Origin: Flavobacterium agri
Lineage (GTDB): Bacteria; Bacteroidota; Bacteroidia; Flavobacteriales; Flavobacteriaceae
NCBI RefSeq assembly: GCF_013401995.1
Contig: NZ_JACBJI010000004.1
Location: forward strand, 248,001 to 312,000
Reading direction: 5' to 3'
Length of the DNA stretch: 64,000 nt
Made by a program: the position numbers and the translations under genes. Shown one piece after another: positions 51,678-58,230 of this stretch. The first letter of the stretch is position 1. The number at the start of each line of letters is the position of its first letter. A model generated the notes under the pieces. The model saw only the letters and a program-made list of their open reading frames with translations. It was not told where the DNA came from and did not search any database.

Positions 51678-52281
51678 TTTTGGCGTTGAGGTAGCGCAAT
51701 ATCGCATCGGCTGGATATTCACCTTTACAGACAATATAGGAACGATCGGGCCATAAAATCGCGAAGCTACCGCAGTTGTAATGAGAAGGGAAGAAAACAG
51801 AGGCAATTAGTTCATTTTGGTCTTCTAAGGCCGATTTTTTTTGAAAGCCATGTGTTTTCTGTTCGGGTTTGTATATGAAATATTGTTTCACGTCCGGGCG
51901 CTTTTCCAAGATTTTGACCAACGGTGTCCAATAGCTTCCATTTGTGCCTAAGCCTCTCGGATTACATGGGTCTTTTCCGTGGTAATAATGTATGACGAGA
52001 ATCTTGTTTTCGAGGTCTGAAGTGTCTTTTGAAATGATTTTGAGAGTGTTCGTGAGTTTCTTCGATTTCGCTTCGGATAAAACAGCTTCGACGCTTCTAT
52101 ATTCGATTCTATATAATGTGGCGGTGTCGGTTTTTTTCTCGCATTTGAGCAAATCACCGGTGGTCATCATGCCATCGTAAGTTTTTTTGTCAATCGGTTT
52201 CGAATCGATGTCAAAATAAAGATGGTTCTGGGCAAATGCGCATGTGGTGAACAAAAGCCATAGAAAAAGTGTCCGAATCAT
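51673..52281 (-). CDS. Secreted protein of unknown function
   Basis: The 202-residue protein has a signal peptide (MIRTLFLWLLFTTCAFAQN) and no recognised family. The mature part contains KILVIHYYHGKDPCNP and a C-terminal YNCGSFAILWPDRSYIVCKGEYP, with spaced Cys residues. The alternating hydrophobic strands could form a thioredoxin-like fold, but no redox CxxC is visible. It overlaps the gldD stop by 4 bp (ATGA), so it is translationally coupled to the gliding gene block, and it is less GC-rich than the gld genes. Confidence 0.75.
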   Translation of the reverse strand: MIRTLFLWLLFTTCAFAQNHLYFDIDSKPIDKKTYDGMMTTGDLLKCEKKTDTATLYRIEYRSVEAVLSEAKSKKLTNTLKIISKDTSDLENKILVIHYYHGKDPCNPRGLGTNGSYWTPLVKILEKRPDVKQYFIYKPEQKTHGFQKKSALEDQNELIASVFFPSHYNCGSFAILWPDRSYIVCKGEYPADAILRYLNAKK

Positions 52282-52838
52282 TTCCAATACATCGTTTCCA
52301 TCATCGTCTGCATATCGTTCTTGATATAATCCGCGGCCGGCATGATCGAATCGAAATTCGGTTTTGCATAGAAATACAGCGAACCCGTTACGAAATGTTT
52401 AGTGCTGTCGGTCAAATAGAATTGCGAATTCGTCGCCGCATTTCCGCCAACGCTGTAGAACATGCCGTACACTTTTTTGTCGGGGTTGACGAAAGGCTGT
52501 TCGGTGATCGCGTCGGCCTTGATCACGTGCTCGTACGTGAGTTTTTGGGCGTCTCTTAGCAATTTTTCGATGTCGCCGTTCACGTTTTTATACGTCAGGT
52601 AAACGGTCGCCTTCATTTTCGGGTAATGGATTTCGAAACTGCAGCCTTTCGCTTTTACCGTCGCATCTCCGTTCACGTAAAAACCGTACGGGCAATCGCT
52701 GTCGAACGTGCCGTATCGCGCGATCGGATAATCGAGGCGCAGCATTCCCGTCGGTTTCGGAAGCACGTCGTCCTTACATCCGAAAATCGAGAACAACATG
52801 GCAAAAACTAAAATATACGGTGTAATTTTCTTAATCAT
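52278..52838 (-). CDS. gldD: Gliding-motility lipoprotein GldD
   Basis: The 186-residue lipoprotein has a lipobox (MLFSIFGCKDDV) and the GldD pattern PKPTGMLRLDYPIARYGTFDSDCPYGFYVNG, KGCSFEIHYPKMKATVYLTYKNV, and FYSVGGNAATNSQFYLTDSTKHFVTGSLYFYAKPN. GldD is needed for T9SS-dependent gliding and chitin use in Flavobacterium johnsoniae; it is thought to sit in the inner face of the envelope. I start at the ATG 52838 (a TTG lies at 52844). It overlaps gldE by 8 bp, the same order as in F. johnsoniae. Confidence 0.95.
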   Translation of the reverse strand: MIKKITPYILVFAMLFSIFGCKDDVLPKPTGMLRLDYPIARYGTFDSDCPYGFYVNGDATVKAKGCSFEIHYPKMKATVYLTYKNVNGDIEKLLRDAQKLTYEHVIKADAITEQPFVNPDKKVYGMFYSVGGNAATNSQFYLTDSTKHFVTGSLYFYAKPNFDSIMPAADYIKNDMQTMMETMYWK

Positions 52839-54126
52839 TTTCAATCGAAGCTTTGATTTGTTTGATGCGTTTGCGGTCTATGGATTCGATGGTAAAACGG
52901 ATATTCGCGAAATTTATTTTCTGGCCTTTTTTCGGGAAGTTGCCCAGGATTTCGAGTAAAAATCCGGCGAGCGTTTCCGCTTCACCTTTGCTTTCCTCGA
53001 ATTCGGTCTCGTCGAGGTCAATGATACGGTAAAAATCCTTGAGATTGATCTTACCTTCGAACAAAAACGTCTTGTCGTCTATTTGCGAATACGAGATGTT
53101 GTCGTCGTCGAATTCGTCCGAAATATCGCCCACGATTTCCTCAATCACGTCTTCAAGCGTAACGATTCCCGAAGTGCCGCCGTATTCATCGACTACCACA
53201 GCCAAATGGTTTTTCATGCCTTGGAAATCCTTCAAAAGGTTGTCGAGTTTTTTGTTCTCGGGTACGAAAAACGGCTCGCGAATCAACGCTTTCCATTCGA
53301 ACTCTTTTTTGCCGATGTGCGGAATCAGGTCTTTCACGAACAAAACGCCTACGATATGGTCGATGTTTTCCTCGTAAACCGGAATCCTCGAAAATCCTTT
53401 ATCGATGATTTCGGAAAGGATTTCGGCATAAGTATCAGAAATCTCTATCGCGAAAATATCGATGCGCGGGCTCATCACCTGGCGCACTTCGGTGTTGCCG
53501 AAAGAGACGATGCCTTCGAGGATTTTTTGTTCCTGTTGGGTCGTGTCGTCCGATGAAGTCAGCTCGAGTGCCTGCGACAATTGGTCTACAGATATGTTCG
53601 ATTTCTGTTTTCCGCCGAGCTTATCGTTGAGGAAATTCGTCAACGAGCGCAACGGAATGCTTATCGGCGTGAGCAACGTGTCGAGAAACGCGATCGGACC
53701 GGCGATGAATAAAGCGAACCTCAAACTGTTGCGGTTTGCGTAAATCTTCGGCAAGACGTCTCCGAAAAGCAAAATGAAAAACGTGACGACAATGATTTCG
53801 ACCACAAATTTCAATGTAGGTATCGAGATAAAAGCGAACACCGAAGTCCCGATCGTAAAAAACAACACAATGACGGCCATGTTCACGAAACTGTTCGTTA
53901 CCAAAATCGTCGCCAAAAGCTTTTTCGGGCGTTGAAGAAGCCGCGACAGCACTTTGGTTTTTTTCGGATCTTTTTTAGTCGAGGAATCCAAATCCTGTGG
54001 CGAAAGCGAAAACAACGCGACTTCGGCCGCCGATACGAGAGCCGAACAGAAAAGCAACACGAAAATGACCGCGAAACCTACGGCAATGCCAATTTGGGTG
54101 GAAAGGAATTCGGGCTCGGGGTCCAA
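52831..54126 (-). CDS. gldE: Gliding-motility-associated protein GldE (CNNM/CorC family)
   Basis: The 431-residue membrane protein starts with a transporter-like DUF21 domain of four hydrophobic segments (FAVIFVLLFCSALVSAAEVALFSL and LFIAGPIAFLDTLL), followed by two CBS domains (MSPRIDIFAIEIS, IPVYEENIDHIVGVLFVKDLI; VVDEYGGTSGIVTLEDVIEEIVGDI) and a CorC/HlyC-type C-terminal domain. Related proteins handle Mg2+ or Co2+. In F. johnsoniae GldE can partly replace GldD functions. The only possible start is a TTG at 54126, since a stop lies just upstream. Confidence 0.93.
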   Translation of the reverse strand: MDPEPEFLSTQIGIAVGFAVIFVLLFCSALVSAAEVALFSLSPQDLDSSTKKDPKKTKVLSRLLQRPKKLLATILVTNSFVNMAVIVLFFTIGTSVFAFISIPTLKFVVEIIVVTFFILLFGDVLPKIYANRNSLRFALFIAGPIAFLDTLLTPISIPLRSLTNFLNDKLGGKQKSNISVDQLSQALELTSSDDTTQQEQKILEGIVSFGNTEVRQVMSPRIDIFAIEISDTYAEILSEIIDKGFSRIPVYEENIDHIVGVLFVKDLIPHIGKKEFEWKALIREPFFVPENKKLDNLLKDFQGMKNHLAVVVDEYGGTSGIVTLEDVIEEIVGDISDEFDDDNISYSQIDDKTFLFEGKINLKDFYRIIDLDETEFEESKGEAETLAGFLLEILGNFPKKGQKINFANIRFTIESIDRKRIKQIKASIEND

Positions 54127-54147
54127 ATTTGTAAAGGTTGGTTAAAC

Positions 54148-54579
54148 TTAGAACGGAAGGTCGTTTTCGGGCAAATCGCCTCGCTCGTAACTCGTTCCTT
54201 TTGGTGCGCTCGCCGATGGTTGGCGGTTTGAATCAAGGTCTTTCTTGACGTTGAGGAACGTGAATTCGGTCACCTGGATTTCGGTCGTGAACTTGGTCGT
54301 GCCGTCTTCGGCCTGCCATTGACGCGATTTGATTCGGCCTTCCACATAGATTTTGTCGCCTTTGGAAAGGTATTTTTCGCAGATTTCGGCCGCTTTGTTG
54401 CGAACGACCAGATTGTGCCATTCGGTAGACGTGATCTTCTCGTTGGTCGATTTGTTGATGTACGTCTCGTTGGTTGCCAGCGGAAATCTTCCGATGCAGT
54501 TGCCGCCGTCGAAATAATGCATTTTGACTTCGTCGCCCAAGTGGCCTATCAGCATGACTTTATTTAAGGTTCCGCTCAT
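54148..54579 (-). CDS. ssb: Single-stranded DNA-binding protein
   Basis: The 143-residue protein has the SSB OB-fold: MSGTLNKVMLIGHLGDEVKMHYF, IGRFPLATNETY, TEWHNLVVRNKAAEICEKYLSKGDKIYVEGRIKSRQW. The C-terminal tip NDLPF is the conserved peptide that docks SSB partner proteins. It lies between mutY and gldE, as in other Flavobacterium genomes. Confidence 0.96.
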   Translation of the reverse strand: MSGTLNKVMLIGHLGDEVKMHYFDGGNCIGRFPLATNETYINKSTNEKITSTEWHNLVVRNKAAEICEKYLSKGDKIYVEGRIKSRQWQAEDGTTKFTTEIQVTEFTFLNVKKDLDSNRQPSASAPKGTSYERGDLPENDLPF

Positions 54580-54652
54580 GTTTGTATGGATTAGATTTTC
54601 AAATATAGTGTTTTTTTGAGCGCTTGGGTTGAGGTGGCGGTTTGCTTTTTAC

Positions 54653-54685
54653 AAACCTCAAAGGTTTTTAAAACCTTTGAGGTTT
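54653..54685. repeat. Hairpin repeat acctcaaagg (16-bp stem)
   Basis: AAACCTCAAAGGTTTT and TAAAACCTTTGAGGTTT are complementary. The right arm overlaps the last codons of mutY, so it is a diverged relative of the gacctaacag hairpins at the end of a gene. Confidence 0.8.
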
Positions 54686-55723
54686 AGAAAACAAATCCTC
54701 ACTTCCAAAATAACGTTCCATAAAATTGTGCAACACGATCGGAACGGGAAACTTCATCATTTCCGTTGTAGAAATCCCGTTTTCCAATTTACCATCCACG
54801 TCGACTTCCCAAAACGTCAAGAACAACTGCTGATGCGACAATTTGTGCACGATCGGAACTGAATTGATGCGTGATATCGACAAAATTTCATTCTCGATTT
54901 TATCCGAAACCATCATTAAATCGGCTTCCGCATCGGTTTCGATCAAAGGGAATTCGTATAAATTCTGCCAAATGCCTTTTCCTTCGCGTTTCTGCAAAAG
55001 CGTATTGCCTTTTTCGTCGCGGTACACCAGATAATTAAAGTAGCGGTTCGTGACCTTTTGCTTCTTGAGCTTTACGGGAAGTTTGGCGACTTTGCCTTTT
55101 TGTAAGGCGAGACAGGAATCGTTCATCGGGCAAACGGCGCAATCGGGATTTTTCGGCACACATTGTAAAGCACCGAATTCCATGATCGCCTGATTGAAAA
55201 TCGCAGGGTTGTCTTTAGGCATGAGCTCGAACGCCAACGTCGCGAATTCCTTTTTTGCCTTGGGCGAGGCGATGTCGGTTTCCACGTCGAAATAACGCGC
55301 CAAGACGCGGAATACGTTTCCATCCACAACCGGAACGGCTTCACCATAAGAAAACGAAGCGATGGCGGCGGCCGTATAATCGCCAACGCCTTTTAAATGC
55401 AACAGTTCTTTATAGGATTCGGGGAAATTTCCGGTGTAATCGAAAGCTATGGTTTTAGCGGTCGAGTGCAGGTTGCGTGCACGAGAATAATACCCGAGGC
55501 CTTGCCAGAGTTTGAGCACTTGCTGTTCATCGGCATTGGCCAGGTCGAATACGGTCGGAAAAGCCTCGGTGAAAGCAAAATAGTAAGGCATTCCTTGTGA
55601 AACCCGCGTTTGCTGCAGCATAATTTCGCTGAGCCAAATTTTGTAAGGATCGACTGTTTCGCGCCAAGGCAAATCACGTTTGTTTTGTAAGTACCAATCT
55701 ATAAGGCGTTTAGCGAAGTCCAT
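54668..55723 (-). CDS. mutY: A/G-specific adenine DNA glycosylase MutY
   Basis: The 351-residue repair enzyme removes adenine mispaired with 8-oxoguanine. It has the helix-hairpin-helix LLHLKGVGDYTAAAIASFSYGEAVPVVDGNVFRVLARYF (about 108-146), the catalytic Asp in this block, and the four-Cys [4Fe-4S] loop CVPKNPDCAVCPMNDSC (about 190-207). A C-terminal NUDIX-like domain follows. The gene ends inside a hairpin repeat. Order mutY-ssb-gldE-gldD is conserved. Confidence 0.96.
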   Translation of the reverse strand: MDFAKRLIDWYLQNKRDLPWRETVDPYKIWLSEIMLQQTRVSQGMPYYFAFTEAFPTVFDLANADEQQVLKLWQGLGYYSRARNLHSTAKTIAFDYTGNFPESYKELLHLKGVGDYTAAAIASFSYGEAVPVVDGNVFRVLARYFDVETDIASPKAKKEFATLAFELMPKDNPAIFNQAIMEFGALQCVPKNPDCAVCPMNDSCLALQKGKVAKLPVKLKKQKVTNRYFNYLVYRDEKGNTLLQKREGKGIWQNLYEFPLIETDAEADLMMVSDKIENEILSISRINSVPIVHKLSHQQLFLTFWEVDVDGKLENGISTTEMMKFPVPIVLHNFMERYFGSEDLFSKPQRF

Positions 55724-55807
55724 GATAGCGCGGGAAAGCGGTCAAAAGTAAAGTTTATGTTATTAAATTTTAATTAATTATGGTTGAATTATTGGTTTTT
55801 TAATTCT

Positions 55808-55815
55808 TATATTTG
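55808..55815 (+). promoter_or_regulatory. -7 box of the HU gene
   Basis: TATATTTG, 40 nt before the ATG at 55856. A TTG lies 21 nt upstream (55784-55786), slightly longer than usual spacing. Confidence 0.6.
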
Positions 55816-55855
55816 CACCTCAAAAAATATCACACAATTATTAAAACGCAAGAAA

Positions 55856-56146
55856 ATGACGAAAGCAGATATCGTAGCGAAAATTTCTGAGAAGTTAGGT
55901 CTTGAAAAAGGCGATGTACAGGCAACTGTAGAATCATTCATGGATGAGGTAAAGACTTCTCTCGAAACAGGAGACAACGTTTATTTGAGAGGTTTCGGAA
56001 GCTTCATCATCAAGACAAGAGCCGAAAAAACCGGAAGAAATATCTCCAAAAACACCACGATCAAAATTCCTGCTCATAACATCCCGGCATTCAAACCTGC
56101 AAAGGTGTTTGTTGAAGGTGTTAAAACCAACAACGAAGCAAAATAA
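55856..56146 (+). CDS. DNA-binding protein HU
   Basis: The 96-residue protein matches HU/IHF: MTKADIVAKISEKLGLEKGDVQATVESFMDEVKTSL, VYLRGFGSFIIKTRAEKTGRNISKNTTIKIPAHNIPAFKPAK. It packages the nucleoid and helps bend DNA. I start at 55856; the longer frame from 55784 reads through the promoter. It is divergent from mutY and followed 30 bp later by a 30-codon basic ORF. Confidence 0.95.
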   Translation: MTKADIVAKISEKLGLEKGDVQATVESFMDEVKTSLETGDNVYLRGFGSFIIKTRAEKTGRNISKNTTIKIPAHNIPAFKPAKVFVEGVKTNNEAK

Positions 56147-56176
56147 ACCTATCATTAATTCACAAACAATCGCATT

Positions 56177-56269
56177 ATGCCAAGTGGTAAAAAGAGAAAA
56201 AGACATAAGGTAGCGACGCACAAAAGAAAAAAACGTGCAAGAGCTAACCGCCACAAGAAGAAAAAGTAG
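56177..56269 (+). CDS. 30-residue strongly basic protein (possible AURKAIP1/COX24-type ribosomal protein)
   Basis: The frame MPSGKKRKRHKVATHKRKK followed by R-A-R-A-N-R-H-K-K-K-K is 30 residues, about two-thirds Lys, Arg or His. The KKRKRHKVATHKRKKRAR-like pattern resembles the short AURKAIP1/COX24 (mS38-like) ribosomal proteins found in Bacteroidota and other phyla, but my assignment is by pattern memory. The frame is bounded by a start after the HU stop and a terminator that overlaps its stop codon, so the transcript ends right after it. It is too short for normal gene prediction. Confidence 0.68.
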   Translation: MPSGKKRKRHKVATHKRKKRARANRHKKKK

Positions 56270-56290
56270 TTCTTTAACTACTTTTTCTTT
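56261..56290 (+). terminator. Intrinsic terminator overlapping the small basic gene
   Basis: AAAAAGTAGTT, a 4-nt loop and AACTACTTTTT, followed by CTTTTT. The left arm includes the last Lys codons and the stop codon. Confidence 0.85.
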
Positions 56291-56596
56291 TTAGAACCCA
56301 TTTTGAAATCGGTTCTGGAAAAACGTTCATTGAAATTGGAAGGAAAATTCCAAAATCCAAATTCCAAAATTACCTGCGGCCAGTTCGGCTGCGCCTCGGG
56401 TCAAAAGCAAGCTGCATAAGAACTTCGTGAAAACGCGCCGTTCGGGCAGTTGTTGTTTTTGAAAGATTGGGATTTGGAATTTTATTATTGGAATTTTTTA
56501 ACCACCGGGTAATTACTACCTGTTATTGTTTAATCCATCCCCTATTCTGGAAGACGTGTATCACGTCTTTCGTTGTATCGGATAAAAATTTACAAG
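56291..56596. other. Intergenic region upstream of rng with a repeat-flanked GC-rich island
   Basis: A GC-rich segment (about 56372-56455) is flanked by inverted AT-rich phrases (ccaaaatccaaattccaaaatt on the left, gattgggatttggaattttatt on the right), typical of a dispersed intergenic element. The rng leader follows. No gene is recognised. Confidence 0.55.
56551..56569 (+). promoter_or_regulatory. Stem-loop in the rng leader
   Basis: AAGACGTG, a 3-nt loop and CACGTCTT, 27 nt before the GTG start. E. coli RNase E controls its own mRNA through a leader stem-loop; a similar role is only an analogy here. Confidence 0.5.
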
Positions 56597-58138
56597 GTGA
56601 ATAAAGAATTAATCATCAGATCGAGTTCTGAAGCCGTAGATTTTGCCTTAACCAAAGATGGAAAACTAATTGAATTACACAGGGAAGAAGAGAAAAGCGA
56701 CTTTCAGGTCGGCGATATTTTCATAGCGAAGATCCGCAAACCCGTCGCCGGACTTAACGCCGCGTTCGTAAACGTAGGATTCGAGAAAGATGCGTTTTTG
56801 CATTATCACGACCTCGGGCCGAACCTGTCTTCCCAGTTGAAATTCTTAAAGCTTGTAAGCGCAGGTAAACTAAAAGATTCTTCACTCAAAAACTTTCAGT
56901 TCGAAAAAGAGATAGACAAGAACGGCGTCATCACAGACGTTTTGGGATCTAACCAATCCGTACTCGTTCAGGTCGTCAAGGAACCGATTTCCACGAAAGG
57001 CCCAAGGATAAGCTCAGAACTCTCCTTAGCCGGCCGATTTATCGTACTCGTTCCGTTCTCAGACAGGGTTTCCATCTCGCAAAAGATAGAGTCCAAAGAA
57101 GAGAAAGACCGTCTTAAACGTCTCGTGCAAAGCATTCGACCGAAAGGATTCGGCATTATCGTCCGCACCGTTGCCGAAGGGCAAAAAGTCGCTGAGATCG
57201 ACAAAGACTTGCAGAACCTGCTCACGCGTTGGGCTGCAATGTGCAAAAAAATACCAACTGCCCATCATCCGTCCAAAGTATTGGGAGAGCTCAACCGGGC
57301 ATCTTCGATACTGCGCGACGTTTTCAACGATACGTTTACGGGTATCATTGTAGATGACGAGGAGTTGTTTTACAACATCAAGGAGTATCTAAGTGAGATC
57401 GCTCCGACCAAACAGAATATCGTAAGGCTTTATCAGTCGAGGGATACGCCGATTTTCGAAAGGTATCATATCGAAAGACAGATCAAGACGTCTTTCGGGA
57501 AAACCGTTTCGATGAGTCGCGGAGCGTATCTTATCATCGAGCACACCGAAGCCCTTCACGTTATCGACGTGAACTCAGGCAACCGCTCGAACAAGGCGAC
57601 CAACCAGGAAGCCACGGCACTCGAAGTCAATATGATCGCCGCTACCGAAATCGCACGCCAATTGAGGCTGCGCGATATGGGCGGAATCATCGTCATCGAT
57701 TTTATCGACATGACGAACCCAGACAATCGCAAAGTGCTTTTCGACCATTTGCGTCAGGAAATGTCCGACGATAAAGCAAAACACAAAATCCTGCCACCTA
57801 GCAAGTTCGGGCTCGTCCAGATAACCCGACAAAGAGTTAGGCCGGAGGTGAACATCAAAACCAACGAAGAGGATCCGAACAACGGAAACGGCGAAATCGA
57901 GGCACCGATCCTCATCGTCGACAAAATCGCCTCCGACTTGGAACGCCTATCCAAAATCCACAAGAAGATCGTGCTTAACACGCATCCGTTCGTGGCTGCT
58001 TACCTCAGTAAAGGTTTTCCATCAATGCGCTCCAAGTGGTTCTTTGAGCACAAAAAATGGGTGAAGATCATACCGCGTGACGCTTACACGTTCCTCGAAT
58101 ATCATTTCTTCGATAAAGAAGGCAATGAGATCGAGTAA
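56597..58138 (+). CDS. rng: Ribonuclease E/G (RNase G type)
   Basis: The 513-residue endonuclease has an S1 RNA-binding segment (VGDIFIAKIRKPVAGLNAAFVNVGFEKDAFLHYHDL, about 37-72), a 5'-sensor region, and the DNase-like catalytic block IDVNSGNRSNKATNQEATALEVNMIAATEIARQLRLRDMGGIIVIDFIDM. The length fits RNase G without the long RNase E scaffold. It processes rRNA and degrades mRNA. I start at the GTG 56597 (VNKELIIRSSS), as in related species. The frame from the TTG at 56573 has no family match. Confidence 0.94.
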   Translation: MNKELIIRSSSEAVDFALTKDGKLIELHREEEKSDFQVGDIFIAKIRKPVAGLNAAFVNVGFEKDAFLHYHDLGPNLSSQLKFLKLVSAGKLKDSSLKNFQFEKEIDKNGVITDVLGSNQSVLVQVVKEPISTKGPRISSELSLAGRFIVLVPFSDRVSISQKIESKEEKDRLKRLVQSIRPKGFGIIVRTVAEGQKVAEIDKDLQNLLTRWAAMCKKIPTAHHPSKVLGELNRASSILRDVFNDTFTGIIVDDEELFYNIKEYLSEIAPTKQNIVRLYQSRDTPIFERYHIERQIKTSFGKTVSMSRGAYLIIEHTEALHVIDVNSGNRSNKATNQEATALEVNMIAATEIARQLRLRDMGGIIVIDFIDMTNPDNRKVLFDHLRQEMSDDKAKHKILPPSKFGLVQITRQRVRPEVNIKTNEEDPNNGNGEIEAPILIVDKIASDLERLSKIHKKIVLNTHPFVAAYLSKGFPSMRSKWFFEHKKWVKIIPRDAYTFLEYHFFDKEGNEIE

Positions 58139-58142
58139 AAAT

Positions 58143-58179
58143 AAACCGCCTTTCGAGAGATTGGCGGTTTTTTTATTTT
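58143..58179 (+). terminator. Intrinsic terminator of rng
   Basis: AAACCGCC pairs with GGCGGTTT, followed by a T-run. Confidence 0.85.
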
Positions 58180-58180
58180 T

Positions 58181-58230
58181 GTGCCTGAGTGCCTGAGTGC
58201 CTGAGTGCCTGAGTGCCTGAGTGCCTGAGT
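58181..58230. repeat. Octamer tandem repeat (gtgcctga, six copies plus two bases)
   Basis: Six perfect copies of gtgcctga plus gt fill the gap between the rng terminator and the stop codon of the convergent T9SS cargo gene. The unit is not a multiple of three and lies outside coding sequence. Confidence 0.95.

Noticed and set aside
53975..53990. Partial match to the 20-mer repeat (gtcgaggaatcc) inside gldE
   Set aside because: Only 12 bases match and they encode conserved residues of the protein; likely chance.
58181..58230. CRISPR-like array
   Set aside because: The units are 8 bp with no spacers; it is a simple tandem repeat.
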